Notes: generated by a model not told the origin, from the letters alone. 64,000 bases of DNA from JAAZHD01 sp012510895 (GCA_050951465.1 JBMNJC010000002.1:1-64000), one strand, 5' to 3'; numbered from the stretch's first letter, positions 55,447 to 64,000 are shown. Program-made: numbers and translations.

Positions 55447-55872
55447 ATGACACTAATACCCTGGAATCCTTTCAGAGAAATGGATCATATGAATGAAGAT
55501 CTCAACAGATTATTTAATCTTCCCGGCAGATTTTTCGAGGCTGCCTCAACGCCCAGAGTAGATGTGTATCAGACAGAAAATGATGTAATTTTAAAAGCGG
55601 AAATACCGGGTGTTTCCAAGGAAGATCTTAACCTTTATGTGGATGAAAACAGGGTCAGGTTGTCAGGGCAAATCAGGAGGGAGAAAGAGTTTAAAGAAGA
55701 AAACGCTTACAGGTCGGAAAGGGTTTATGGCAGCTTTTCCAGAACAATACCTATGCCAGTGGAAGTGAAGTCGGATGAGACGAAGGCAGAGTACAAAGAC
55801 GGCATTCTGACCGTTAGAATACCAAAATCTGAGCCATCCAGGCCCAAAGGGAAAAGAATTGATATACAGTAA
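55447..55872 (+). CDS. Small heat shock protein, Hsp20 family
   Basis: This 141-residue protein starts MTLIPWNPFREMDHMNEDLNRLF and contains the alpha-crystallin domain at about 35-130 (PRVDVYQTENDVILKAEIPGVSKEDL, the YGSFSRTIPMP strand and KDGILTVRIPK with the Ile-x-Ile-like edge). It acts as an ATP-independent holdase. AAGGAGGA precedes ATG. No CIRCE element is visible upstream. A strong terminator follows. Confidence 0.95.
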   Translation: MTLIPWNPFREMDHMNEDLNRLFNLPGRFFEAASTPRVDVYQTENDVILKAEIPGVSKEDLNLYVDENRVRLSGQIRREKEFKEENAYRSERVYGSFSRTIPMPVEVKSDETKAEYKDGILTVRIPKSEPSRPKGKRIDIQ

Positions 55873-55881
55873 ATCAGAACA

Positions 55882-55913
55882 AAATGCTGACCTTATAAGT
55901 CAGCATTTTTTAT
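55882..55913 (+). terminator. Rho-independent terminator after hsp20
   Basis: AATGCTGAC (55883-55891) pairs with GTCAGCATT (55899-55907), then a T run. The stem sequence is the same as that of the terminator at 62862-62890. Confidence 0.93.
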
Positions 55914-55939
55914 ATAATTGTATGCGGCTCTATATGGTT

Positions 55940-56221
55940 TTACATGACTTCTATTGTGCCTCCGGCATCAGCGATAGCTTTTTTAATATCTGCCAGTGAT
56001 AAGGTTTTGCCATTTGCATCCACCAGTCCTCCGAGGAGAGGAATCCGAATAATTAAGCATATGCCTCCGGGAGAAGCTATTTCAATCAGGTTCAATAAAT
56101 TGATGACTGTACCTGGCGGGATGAATATTCTTATTAAAGTTCCCGGCTCTTGGGGACAAGAATCCATGCGGTTTTTATGACCATCAAATCTGGGCAGTTG
56201 CGCATTATTTCTTTCTGACAT
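55940..56221 (-). CDS. Small hypothetical protein
   Basis: From ATG (complement of 56219-56221) this encodes 93 residues. I do not recognise it. It has a polar N-terminus (MSERNNAQLPRFDGHKNRM), a hydrophobic middle (IRIFIPPGTVINLLNLIEI and GGICLIIRIPLL) that could be a strand-rich core rather than a membrane segment, and a C-terminus GKTLSLADIKKAIADAGGTIEVM that looks like a small helix-strand unit. GGAGGT lies upstream on the minus strand, separated by a T run, and a palindrome at 56255-56278 is in its promoter region. Translation is plausible but unproven. Confidence 0.55.
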   Translation of the reverse strand: MSERNNAQLPRFDGHKNRMDSCPQEPGTLIRIFIPPGTVINLLNLIEIASPGGICLIIRIPLLGGLVDANGKTLSLADIKKAIADAGGTIEVM

Positions 56222-56254
56222 AAAAAAAATCACACCTCCTATATGACATAATAT

Positions 56255-56278
56255 ATCTTATGCCATATATCATAAGAT
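56255..56278. promoter_or_regulatory. Inverted repeat upstream of the small minus-strand gene
   Basis: ATCTTATG (56255-56262) and CATAAGAT (56271-56278) are perfect inverted arms around CCATATAT, with weaker symmetry extending to about 56246 and 56287. It lies between two minus-strand genes and could be an operator for 55940-56221. Confidence 0.45.
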
Positions 56279-56305
56279 GTGATTATGCTTTAGCTGATGA
56301 GCATA

Positions 56306-56815
56306 TCACTTTGTGGTATAGCAGGCTGCTATTTCTCCATAGAACATGGTGTGATAGTCGTTATTCTTATAGTGACTTTCCTTAATTTCCCGATCCAATA
56401 AGGTTGGTTCCATAGTTTGCTTAAAAATCACTTTACATTCATAATGGAGACTGCATTCACCAATAATGGGCACATTTACCTTCTGACCCGGGACCGGGGT
56501 AAGATTGCATTCCTTGAACTTATCATAATCCCGGCCGGATTTACTGCCGCAGAAGGCGCTTTCTTTTTTTAATTTTTTATTCAGGGGAACGCTCACTGTA
56601 AAGACACCTGTATTGTTTATGGCCTGCCAACTGTAGCGGCTGTTCCGTACCGGTACCAGGAAAATCGGTTTACCCCAGTAATATGTAATGCCGCCCCAGC
56701 CAATCATCATAATATTATCCTTCTCATCATGTGTTGTAAGAAATAAGCCGTCAGTCCGGAGAAGATGGGAAACTTCCTCCAGATACTTATCAAATGGAAC
56801 AGGTGTTATATTCAT
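56306..56815 (-). CDS. Flavin reductase-like FMN-binding split-barrel protein
   Basis: From the ATG at 56815 (minus strand, AAGGAGGT seven bases upstream) this encodes 169 residues; an upstream ATG at 56833 overlaps the ribosome binding site. The pattern fits the flavin-reductase-like domain: FLTTHDEKDNIMMIGWGGITYYWGKPIFLVPVRNSRYSWQAI at about 25-66 and FTVSVPLNKKLKKESAFCGSKSGRDYDKF near 71-99. Such proteins bind FMN and reduce flavins or serve in anaerobes as small flavoproteins. The partner is unknown. Confidence 0.85.
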   Translation of the reverse strand: MNITPVPFDKYLEEVSHLLRTDGLFLTTHDEKDNIMMIGWGGITYYWGKPIFLVPVRNSRYSWQAINNTGVFTVSVPLNKKLKKESAFCGSKSGRDYDKFKECNLTPVPGQKVNVPIIGECSLHYECKVIFKQTMEPTLLDREIKESHYKNNDYHTMFYGEIAACYTTK

Positions 56816-56915
56816 GCTAAAAACCTCCTTCATAAAAATTTCTTATATTTTTTTATATATTTTATCATAAATCCAGTATCTCTTCATTTATTTATAACCA
56901 TTAAAACATAATATT

Positions 56916-56924
56916 TGTTATAAT
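56916..56924 (+). promoter_or_regulatory. Extended -10 promoter for the intact GH38 gene
   Basis: TGT followed by TATAAT (56919-56924) forms an extended -10 about 42 bases before ATG 56966. No -35 is recognisable. Confidence 0.55.
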
Positions 56925-56965
56925 ACAGTAAGAAATGAAGAAAACTTACATAAAGGAGATTAACC

Positions 56966-59900
56966 ATGTTTTTTGCATTGGAACGCATCAGAAAAACACT
57001 TGATGAACTGGAGCGGCACATCTATTCCATTCTTTTTACCATTGACAGCTTTCAAATGAAGGAAGGCAATTTTTCAAGTCCGGATGAAGCGGACAGGGCT
57101 TCTTCTGCATGGAAAAACTATATCACCGGACAAGGATGGGGCGGGGAGGGGGAATATGCCTGGATCAAGGCTGAAATCAAAGTGCCGGAGGCTATGCATG
57201 ATTCTGCCCTGGCACTGGAGTTTCATACCTGCAGGGATGCCTGGGATGAAGCAAACCCCCAGTTTATTTTATACATTAACGGAGAAGTTGTTCAGGGATT
57301 GGACCGGTTCCATAGTACTGTTGTTTTAAAAGAACCTGCTGTCAGGGGTTCTCATTTTCAGATCGACTTGCATGCATACAGCGGCAGGAAGGGGCATAAA
57401 GCAGATCTGAGCATGACATTTGCAGCTTTAAATGTTCATATAGAGAAACTCTGGTATGATATCAGCGTGCCTCTGCAGATTGCGGAGCTCTTGCCTGTGG
57501 ATGATAAGAACCGGATTGATATAACCAAGGTGCTGAATGCTGCGGTTAACCTGCTTGATCTGAGAAAACCCGGATCAAAGGAATTTCACGAGTCGGTGAA
57601 ACAATGCCTGAACTTTCTATCCGCAGAATTTTATGAAAAAATCTGCGGCAGCGAGGATGTCACAGCGACCTGTGTCGGTCATACTCATATAGATGTAGCT
57701 TATTTGTGGACTCTGGCTCAGACAAGGCAGAAGACAGTCCGAAGTTTTTCTACGGTGCTGAAACTTATGGATGATTATCCTGAATACCTTTTTATGTCGA
57801 GCCAGCCTCAGTTATATAAATTTCTTAAGGAAGACCATCCTGAGGTCTACGATAAGGTAAAGGAAAGAATTAAGGAAGGCCGATGGGAAGCGGAAGGGGC
57901 TATGTGGGTGGAGGCAGACTGCAATCTTACCTCAGGCGAATCCCTTGTGCGCCAGATTCTGTTCGGCACCAGGTTCTTTGAAAAGGAATTCGGCGTGAAG
58001 AATGAGATCCTCTGGCTTCCTGATGTATTCGGGTATAGCGGAGCCTTGCCCCAAATACTGAAAAAGTCCGGCATTAAATACTTCATGACCACCAAAATAT
58101 CATGGAATCAGTTTAATAAAATGCCTTATGATACCTTTCTGTGGAAGGGGATAGACGGAACGGAAATATTAACCCATTTCATAACAACGCAGGATTTTCA
58201 GAAAGAAGATAATGCCTTTAGAACCACTTATAACGGTATTTTGAATCCGTCCCAGGTTATGGGAGCCTGGCAGCGATATCAACAAAAGCATATTAACAAT
58301 AATGTACTCATAGCCTATGGTTATGGAGACGGGGGCGGCGGTCCTGACATCAGAATGCTGGAAAATGCCAAAAGACTTGCAAAGGGGATTCCCGGCTGTC
58401 CCAGAGTGAAAATGGGAACCGCAGGGGAGTATTTCCGCATGCTGGAAAAGACGGTTGCAGGAAATCCCTACCTGCCCAAATGGGTGGGGGAAATATTCCT
58501 GGAATACCATCAGGGCACCTATACTTCCATGGCCAAAAACAAAAGGTTTAACCGAAAAAGTGAGCTGTTGTATCAGGACATTGAATTCTTCTCCTCTTTC
58601 AATAAAACCCTGGGCGGAGAATATCCTCAGGAGAGAATCAATCAGGGTTGGGAAAAAATCCTCCTTAATCAATTTCACGACATACTTCCCGGGTCATCCA
58701 TTTATGAAGTATATGAGGATTCTCACAGACAATATGAAGAAATATTTGCAAATGGCAGGGCTCTGCAAGAGGCAGCACTAAATTTTCTTTTAGAAAAGAT
58801 TCACTTGAAGGAACGGTCTCTGGTGGTGTTTAATACACTGTCATTCAGTCGCAACGATCTTGTGGAGGTTGAACTGCCTTCCAACATGATGAATCCTGAA
58901 ATACTGGATGAAAAAGACAGTCCAGTGCCCTGTCAGCCTGCAGGGAATGGGAAAGTCCTTGTCTATGTGAAGGATATTCCTGCAAAAGGATATCGTTCTT
59001 TTAAAATCAGGGAGTCGGGCGGTAGTAAGAGTTCAGGAAATTGCAAGCACTGTGAAATTGAGACCGCTGATCTGACAGTGACAAAACAAGAGATGGAGAA
59101 CAGGTTCTTTAAGATTATACTGGATCAAAAAGGAACCATTCTATCTATTCTTGACAAGAGAAACAATCGGCAGATAATCAGTGAAAATGAAAGAGGAAAT
59201 AAAATTCTGGCATTTGAGGACAGACCCTTGAAGTATGATAACTGGAATATTGACATCTACTATCAGGAAAAGATGTGGGAAGTGGATGACGTTGAAAATG
59301 CAGAAGTAATAGAAAATGGGCCGGTGAGAGGGTGCCTGCGCATCAGAAGAAGATTTCTGGATTCCGTCATTACGCAGGACATGATCATATATAATGATAT
59401 TCCCAGAATCGATTTTAAAACCCGAATTGACTGGAATGAAGATCAAATTCTCCTTAAAGCAGATTTTCCGGTGGATGTTCATGCAGATAAGGCAGTCTAT
59501 GAAATTCAATTTGGCAATGTGGAAAGGCCGGCTCACCAAAATACTTCCTGGGATACTGCCAGATACGAAGTTTGCGGTCAGAAATGGGCAGATCTGTCTG
59601 AAGACGGTTACGGGGTGAGTCTGCTCAACGACTGCAAATACGGCTATGATATCCGGGACGGTCATATGCGGCTGACTCTTCTTAAATCAGGCATATACCC
59701 CAATCCGAAAGCAGACAGGGGCCTGCATGAGTTTGTATATTCTCTGTACCCCCATGGAGGAGACTGGAAAGAGGGCGGCACAGTACAGATGTCTCACTGT
59801 CTGAATGTACCTTTATATGGACTGATAAGCGGTAAAAACCATAAAGGAATGCTTCCTAAGGATGCTTCTTTGGTCAGCATAAACTGTGAGAATGTTGTAC

Positions 59901-60136
59901 TGGATACAATCAAGAAAGCAGAAGACAGCGATGCTTTGGTTATACGAATGTATGAGTGTTATAACAGAAGGAGCAATGTAAATGTTACGTTCTTAAAGGA
60001 ACTGGCGGAAGTTACGGAGTGCAATCTGATGGAAACCCCATTGAAACAAGTCCCGTTTTACGGAAATGTGTTTTCTTTTGAAATAAGGCCTTATGAAATT
60101 AAAACTTTTCTTCTTAAGCCTAAGAATAAGGCATAA
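56966..60136 (+). CDS. GH38 alpha-mannosidase, long (MAN2C1/Ams1-like) type, intact
   Basis: This 1056-residue enzyme has an N-terminal beta domain (to about 170), then the catalytic domain with VGHTHIDVAYLWTLAQT near 236 (metal His-x-Asp), AMWVEADCNLTSGES near 312, WLPDVFGYSGALPQI near 350 (nucleophile Asp), GYGDGGGGPD near 452, EYHQGTYTS near 512 and NQFHDILPGSSIYEVYED near 570, followed by beta-sandwich domains. It removes alpha-mannose residues. There is no signal peptide, so it acts in the cytoplasm. It is a paralogue of the deleted gene at 12762-15435 and shows what was lost there. AAAGGAG precedes ATG. Confidence 0.95.
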   Translation: MFFALERIRKTLDELERHIYSILFTIDSFQMKEGNFSSPDEADRASSAWKNYITGQGWGGEGEYAWIKAEIKVPEAMHDSALALEFHTCRDAWDEANPQFILYINGEVVQGLDRFHSTVVLKEPAVRGSHFQIDLHAYSGRKGHKADLSMTFAALNVHIEKLWYDISVPLQIAELLPVDDKNRIDITKVLNAAVNLLDLRKPGSKEFHESVKQCLNFLSAEFYEKICGSEDVTATCVGHTHIDVAYLWTLAQTRQKTVRSFSTVLKLMDDYPEYLFMSSQPQLYKFLKEDHPEVYDKVKERIKEGRWEAEGAMWVEADCNLTSGESLVRQILFGTRFFEKEFGVKNEILWLPDVFGYSGALPQILKKSGIKYFMTTKISWNQFNKMPYDTFLWKGIDGTEILTHFITTQDFQKEDNAFRTTYNGILNPSQVMGAWQRYQQKHINNNVLIAYGYGDGGGGPDIRMLENAKRLAKGIPGCPRVKMGTAGEYFRMLEKTVAGNPYLPKWVGEIFLEYHQGTYTSMAKNKRFNRKSELLYQDIEFFSSFNKTLGGEYPQERINQGWEKILLNQFHDILPGSSIYEVYEDSHRQYEEIFANGRALQEAALNFLLEKIHLKERSLVVFNTLSFSRNDLVEVELPSNMMNPEILDEKDSPVPCQPAGNGKVLVYVKDIPAKGYRSFKIRESGGSKSSGNCKHCEIETADLTVTKQEMENRFFKIILDQKGTILSILDKRNNRQIISENERGNKILAFEDRPLKYDNWNIDIYYQEKMWEVDDVENAEVIENGPVRGCLRIRRRFLDSVITQDMIIYNDIPRIDFKTRIDWNEDQILLKADFPVDVHADKAVYEIQFGNVERPAHQNTSWDTARYEVCGQKWADLSEDGYGVSLLNDCKYGYDIRDGHMRLTLLKSGIYPNPKADRGLHEFVYSLYPHGGDWKEGGTVQMSHCLNVPLYGLISGKNHKGMLPKDASLVSINCENVVLDTIKKAEDSDALVIRMYECYNRRSNVNVTFLKELAEVTECNLMETPLKQVPFYGNVFSFEIRPYEIKTFLLKPKNKA

Positions 60137-60189
60137 GGTCAATAGCATAAAACAGCGAAATATCAATGACTTACAGGGATCCAAATCCA

Positions 60190-60218
60190 TTGACAAGGAT
60201 TTTACCGCCTGTTATACT
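60190..60218 (+). promoter_or_regulatory. Sigma-A promoter for the AI-2E family transporter gene
   Basis: TTGACA (60190-60195), 17 bases, TATACT (60213-60218), about 45 bases before the first possible ATG. Confidence 0.82.
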
Positions 60219-60262
60219 GATTTGTAATAAATTCCTGTTGATAAGAGGTTATTAAGAGGATA

Positions 60263-61378
60263 ATGGAATTGAACTTATTTAATTGGAAGGTTAAAAATAT
60301 GAAATTTTTAAATGAAAGAAATAAAAAAATTGCCTTTTATGTTTTGCAGTTAGCCGTAGTGCTGCTTATACTTTACTTTATTTTAACCAAAGCGATACTG
60401 TTTTTTGCACCCTTCCTGACAGCCCTGATTATTACTTATATAATTGAAAAACCTGTCCGTTTAATGCAGAAAAGGTTTAAATTTCCCCGAGGAGTCGCAT
60501 CCGCAGTTTCTTTGTTCATTTTTATTATACTGGCAGGAGGACTCATTGGTTTTCTGTTTTACAAGGTGTTTATGGAAGTCTGGGAACTTGCCAGGAGCAG
60601 TTCGAATTTCCAGCAAATAATACTGCGTTTGCAGGAATGGGCTGATTTGGGAGGCTCATGGTATGCCAGTCTTCCTGCTGAGGTAGTAAATGCAATTGAG
60701 TCGAATCTTGAAGGCATTATTTCCAAGGCAGCAAATGCTGTTACCCAGGGAATTAACAATTTATTGAATGTCATGATCAACATCCTGACATCTCTGCCTC
60801 AGGCTCTTCTATATACGGTTATAACCCTAGTAGGAGCTTTCTTTATAAGCCGCGACAGGGAGAAAATTTCCCGTTTTGTATACAGTCAGATTCCCAACGA
60901 CTGGGCGTATAAGGTGAAAAGTGTCAAGGACGATGTGCTGGACGCAATGATAGGATATATAAAGGCACTGCTTACTTTGGTTACCATCAGTTTTTTTGAA
61001 GTTTTGATCGGTTACACCATATTGGGTGTCCGGTATTCCTTTTTTCTGGCCATTCTGACTGCAATTGCGGATCTGCTTCCGGTTCTGGGACCGGGCACGG
61101 TTTTGATTCCCGGCTCAATATTCCATTTAATTAACGGAAATTACTTTCTTTCAGCCGGCTTTTTAATTTTGTATATTTTGGTGACTGTAGTACGTCAGCT
61201 TCTTGAACCCAGGATTGTGGGAGAGAATATAGGTATACATCCCCTTGTGACCTTGCTTTTCATATATCTGGGCTACAGAGTGTTTGGCATCGTAGGATTG
61301 ATACTGGGGCCTGTTTTTGCGGTGCTGCTGAAATCATTCCAGAAATCCGGCATACTGCCGCCTTGGAAATCAGCTTGA
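60263..61378 (+). CDS. AI-2E family transporter (YtvI/PerM-like)
   Basis: This protein of 371 residues (or 359 from ATG 60299, which has GGAAGG at good spacing) has about seven membrane helices. The family signature is LTAIADLLPVLGPGTVLIPGSIFHL near residues 268-292, with the C-terminal LGYRVFGIVGLILGPVFAVL. Relatives include YtvI and PerM. Despite the family name most are not autoinducer exporters; some move sodium or lithium against protons. It is a single-gene unit between a good promoter and a terminator. Confidence 0.9.
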   Translation: MELNLFNWKVKNMKFLNERNKKIAFYVLQLAVVLLILYFILTKAILFFAPFLTALIITYIIEKPVRLMQKRFKFPRGVASAVSLFIFIILAGGLIGFLFYKVFMEVWELARSSSNFQQIILRLQEWADLGGSWYASLPAEVVNAIESNLEGIISKAANAVTQGINNLLNVMINILTSLPQALLYTVITLVGAFFISRDREKISRFVYSQIPNDWAYKVKSVKDDVLDAMIGYIKALLTLVTISFFEVLIGYTILGVRYSFFLAILTAIADLLPVLGPGTVLIPGSIFHLINGNYFLSAGFLILYILVTVVRQLLEPRIVGENIGIHPLVTLLFIYLGYRVFGIVGLILGPVFAVLLKSFQKSGILPPWKSA

Positions 61379-61410
61379 ATTCAGCAGTAATCATAATTTT
61401 GAAGCTTTAA

Positions 61411-61447
61411 GGGCATCTGTAGAAAAAATTCAGAATGCCTTTTTTTA
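61411..61447 (+). terminator. Terminator after the AI-2E family gene
   Basis: GGCATCTG (from 61412) pairs with CAGAATGCC with one bulged base, followed by seven T. Confidence 0.82.
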
Positions 61448-61541
61448 TGCTTGATATCCTACTAAACCTATGATATTATTTGGATATTAAATTCAGCGAC
61501 AAACATTTTCTGGTATTATTGAAAAAAAAGGAGGTATGGCA

Positions 61542-62825
61542 ATGAACAAGAGGCAATACAAATTTGAGACCCTTCAGGTCCATGCCGGTCAGGAACAACC
61601 TGATCCGAGCACAGGTGCAAGAGCAGTGCCGATTTATCAGACCACATCCTATGTATTCAACAATTCAGCTCATGCAGAGGCAAGATTCAATCTGACTGAT
61701 CCGGGGAACATTTACAGCAGACTGACCAACCCCACCAATGATATTTTTGAAAAACGAATGGCAGCACTGGAAGGCGGTATTGCTGCCATAGGTTTGGCGT
61801 CAGGTGCAGCTGCCGTTACATATACTATAATGAATCTGGCACAGGCCGGTGACAATATTGTAGCTGCAAAAACACTCTACGGCGGCACCTATAATCTGAT
61901 GGCTCACACTCTTCCCCAATATGGAATTACTACAACCTTTGTGGATGCCGATGAGGAGAACGCTTTTGAAAACGCAATCAATGAGAAAACCAAAGCAATA
62001 TTTATAGAATCCATAGGAAATCCTAATGCTGCATTAATTGATATAGAAGAAGCAGCTGCCGTGGCTCATAAACACAGGATACCTCTGGTGGTGGATTCCA
62101 CCTTCGCTACACCTTATCTGCTCAGACCAATTGAATACGGTGCAGACATTGTGGTGCATTCTGCAACTAAATTTATTGGCGGCCATGGAACTGCCATCGG
62201 CGGAGTCATTGTAGACAGCGGGAAGTTTGATTGGGAAGCCAGTGGAAAGTTTCCCGCCATAACTGAACCCAGCCCCGGGTATCATGGCCTCAGCTTTACC
62301 AAGGCAGCAGGGCCGGCCGCATTTGTTACCAGGATAAGAGCTGTTCTGCTTCGGGACACAGGCGCTACATTGTCACCCCTGCACTCCTTTTTATTCCTGC
62401 AAGGTCTGGAAACCCTGTCTTTACGGGTAGAACGTCATGTGGAAAACACGCTGAAGGTAGTGGAATTTCTTTCCGGCCACCCCAAAGTAGAAAAGGTGAA
62501 CCATCCTTCCCTGCCCGATCATCCTCATAAGAAGCTCTATGATAAATACTTCCCGAGGGGCGGAGCTACCATATTCACTTTTGAGATTAAAGGCGGCTCC
62601 AAAGATGCACAGGCCTTTATAGACCGCCTGCAGCTTTTCTCCCTGCTTGCCAATGTGGCTGATGTAAAATCCCTGGTTATTCATCCTGCTACTACAACCC
62701 ATTCCCAGCTTACTGAAGAAGAACTTCTGGAACAGGGGATAAAACCCAACACCATCCGTTTGTCCATAGGTACAGAGCACATAGATGACATTATTGAAGA
62801 TTTAAACCAGGCTTTTAATTATTAA
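61542..62825 (+). CDS. metY: O-acetylhomoserine sulfhydrylase (PLP enzyme)
   Basis: 427 residues from ATG 61542; ATG 61536 sits only one base after AAGGAGG, too near for initiation. The Cys/Met-metabolism PLP fold is clear: FETLQVHAGQEQPDPSTGARAVPIYQTTSY at the N-terminus, YSRLTNPTNDIFEKRMAALEGG, and the PLP-lysine in HSATKFIGGHG near residue 206. The length and the insert of about 20 residues after the lysine (KFPAITEPSPGYHGLSF) fit MetY rather than cystathionine enzymes. It makes homocysteine from O-acetylhomoserine and sulfide. No SAM riboswitch or T-box is seen in the short upstream region. Confidence 0.92.
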   Translation: MNKRQYKFETLQVHAGQEQPDPSTGARAVPIYQTTSYVFNNSAHAEARFNLTDPGNIYSRLTNPTNDIFEKRMAALEGGIAAIGLASGAAAVTYTIMNLAQAGDNIVAAKTLYGGTYNLMAHTLPQYGITTTFVDADEENAFENAINEKTKAIFIESIGNPNAALIDIEEAAAVAHKHRIPLVVDSTFATPYLLRPIEYGADIVVHSATKFIGGHGTAIGGVIVDSGKFDWEASGKFPAITEPSPGYHGLSFTKAAGPAAFVTRIRAVLLRDTGATLSPLHSFLFLQGLETLSLRVERHVENTLKVVEFLSGHPKVEKVNHPSLPDHPHKKLYDKYFPRGGATIFTFEIKGGSKDAQAFIDRLQLFSLLANVADVKSLVIHPATTTHSQLTEEELLEQGIKPNTIRLSIGTEHIDDIIEDLNQAFNY

Positions 62826-62861
62826 TTTAGCAGTTAAAACTATAATGTTTCAGGAATGAGG

Positions 62862-62890
62862 AATGCTGACTGATAAGTCAGCATTTTCCT
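62862..62890 (+). terminator. Rho-independent terminator after metY
   Basis: AATGCTGAC (62862-62870) pairs with GTCAGCATT (62877-62885), loop TGATAA, then TTCCTTG. Confidence 0.88.
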
Positions 62891-63008
62891 TGTTTAAACC
62901 CATAAACGCAGCACCAGAAATCGATTCGTAACTTCTTCTGTGTTATAATAAGCTTAGTTTAAGCATGGTTTTTTCATACATAATTCAGATGAAGGGGATG
63001 GCTTTCAA

Positions 63009-64000
63009 TTGGATCGCAATCTTATATTAACCTATGACATTGGCACAACAGGTAATAAATGTACGGTTTTTGACAGCGGCGGCCGGGAGATAATGGCCAG
63101 TGTGGTATCCTATAAAACGATTTTTCCTCAGCCTGGATGGTCTGAACAGAATCCGCATGATTTCTGGAAAAGTGTCATAACAGGCACAAGGCATTTGCTC
63201 GAAAAGGGACTTGACCCCGGGAGCGTAGAGGTTATTGGTATTTCCGGTCATATGAACGGATGCATTCCGCTGGACAAGGAAGGAAAGGTCCTGTACAACA
63301 ATATCATTCATTCTGACAGCAGAACATGGCCCCAATGTGAATTCATAGGCCGGCAGATTGATTTCAATTCCTTTTACAGAATAACAGGAAACCGCTTGGA
63401 TCCCCATTATACTCTGCCAAAGGTTTTGTGGCTGAAAGAGCACCACAGGGATATTTACGAGAGGACCAGATATTTTGTTAATACGAAGGATTATATTTCC
63501 TACCGCTTAACCGGAAAGCTGGGGGTAACTGACTATTCTGATGCTTCTCTGACCTGTATGCTGGACCTTGTCAAGGGAGACTGGGCCTATGATCTTCTAA
63601 AGACTTTGGAAATAGATTCAGACAAGCTTCCGCAGCTGTGCTGTTCATATGAAGTGCTGGGCGGCTTATCAAAAGAAGCAGCGGATTTGCTTGGCCTGCC
63701 GGAAGGAATTCCTGTAACGGTAGGCGGAGGAGACGGTGCATGTGCAACAAGGGGTTCCGGTGTTAAAGTCTTCGGGGATGCATACAATTATTTCGGCAGC
63801 AGCGCCTGGATTGCCACCTTGAACCAAACTCCCGTTTTTGATGAAAAGGCCAGGATATTCAATTATTTCGATCTGGACGGTAAAAGCATGATTGTCTGCG
63901 GCACTACTCAAAGTGCGGCTGCATCCTATAACTGGGCAGTCGATATATTAAGAGGAGGGCCGGAAGGCTCTTCAGCTGACGGCAATTCCGGTGAAAAAAA
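63009..64000 (+). CDS. FGGY carbohydrate kinase, xylulokinase-like (partial, runs off the window)
   Basis: The frame opens at TTG 63009, ten bases after GAAGGGGA, and stays open to the window end (330 codons). The N-terminus is LDRNLILTYDIGTTGNKCTVFD, with the phosphate-binding DIGTT. It continues with IGISGHMNGCIPLDKEG near residue 76, YRITGNRLDPHYTLPKVLWLKEH near 119, NTKDYISYRLTG and TVGGGDGACATRGSG near 238. This is the XylB-like branch of the FGGY family; the substrate (xylulose or another ketose) is uncertain. No ATG fits the conserved N-terminus. A TATAAT at 62944-62949 may be its -10. Confidence 0.88.
   Translation, partial: MDRNLILTYDIGTTGNKCTVFDSGGREIMASVVSYKTIFPQPGWSEQNPHDFWKSVITGTRHLLEKGLDPGSVEVIGISGHMNGCIPLDKEGKVLYNNIIHSDSRTWPQCEFIGRQIDFNSFYRITGNRLDPHYTLPKVLWLKEHHRDIYERTRYFVNTKDYISYRLTGKLGVTDYSDASLTCMLDLVKGDWAYDLLKTLEIDSDKLPQLCCSYEVLGGLSKEAADLLGLPEGIPVTVGGGDGACATRGSGVKVFGDAYNYFGSSAWIATLNQTPVFDEKARIFNYFDLDGKSMIVCGTTQSAAASYNWAVDILRGGPEGSSADGNSGEK

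Noticed and set aside
59141..59665. 174-codon minus-strand frame
   Set aside because: Antisense shadow of the intact GH38 gene; no start signal and no family resemblance.
61447..61535. SAM riboswitch or T-box before metY
   Set aside because: The region between the upstream terminator and the gene is under 100 bases and shows none of the expected stems or an anti-terminator.
55882..62890. Shared stem of the hsp20 and metY terminators as a dispersed repeat family
   Set aside because: Only two short copies (9 bp arms) were noticed, with different loops; coincidence or a common terminator type explains them.

Overview
The window looks like a chromosomal segment of an anaerobic, saccharolytic Clostridia-class Firmicute. 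The signs are low-to-middling GC, strong AGGAGG-type ribosome binding sites, occasional TTG/GTG starts, sigma-A type TTGACA/TATAAT promoters, a glycyl-radical pyruvate formate-lyase with its activase, YesN-type and ROK sugar regulators, and CUT1 (LplB/YtcP-type) oligosaccharide ABC transporters. I cannot name the species.

Layout. 1-12.4 kb: the end of a solute-binding protein gene, a membrane-anchored AraC-type regulator, PHP and HAD hydrolases, then an intracellular glycan-processing group: a sialidase-like propeller, a frameshifted GH38 alpha-mannosidase, a single-chain fusion of a DapA/NanA-type lyase with a sialidase-like propeller, and an unusually GC-rich gene of unknown function. 12.4-15.4 kb: a second GH38 gene, with an internal deletion that removes its metal site. 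15.5-21.4 kb: a compact sugar-phosphate module resembling the heptose branch (RfaE/HldA-like kinase, deoxyhypusine-synthase-like protein, HAD phosphatase, ROK repressor, and a ROK-kinase/GmhA-isomerase fusion). 21.5-31.1 kb: ribulokinase, a GpsA-like dehydrogenase, GH172 (DUF2961), an Ldh2-type dehydrogenase, an HD phosphohydrolase, D-Ala-D-Ala ligase and a GH78-like rhamnosidase. 31.2-38.1 kb: housekeeping and fermentation genes (DUF1292, Crp/Fnr, PspC, PflB, PflA) and an M14 peptidase.

38.1-48.5 kb: a tandemly duplicated promoter, an IS1380-family element with a frameshifted transposase, and an oligosaccharide ABC operon (two permeases, binding protein, DUF5107/TPR protein, BadF-type kinase, two SIS proteins). 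Several genes here are broken only by single-base indels, mostly in short G runs. 48.6-52.7 kb: an NDH-2/DoxX fusion divergent from a NusG-II protein, a Gx-transporter and a polyprenyl synthetase. This is the core gene set of flavin-based extracellular electron transfer. 52.8-64 kb: tRNA-Ala(GGC) abutting an N-terminally truncated FGGY kinase (sedoheptulokinase-like), a GH-J clan glycosidase, Hsp20, a flavin reductase, an intact long GH38 mannosidase, an AI-2E-family permease, O-acetylhomoserine sulfhydrylase, and the start of another FGGY kinase.

Taken together, the glycosidases lack signal peptides, so oligosaccharides are probably imported by the CUT1 transporters and dismantled in the cytoplasm by sialidase-like, mannosidase, rhamnosidase and furanosidase enzymes. 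The kinases, isomerases and lyase would then feed sugar phosphates to fermentation through PFL. The features most worth a second look are the heptose-like module with its two fusions or novel partners, the lyase-sialidase fusion, the EET core, and the strikingly clustered indel-only gene breakage.
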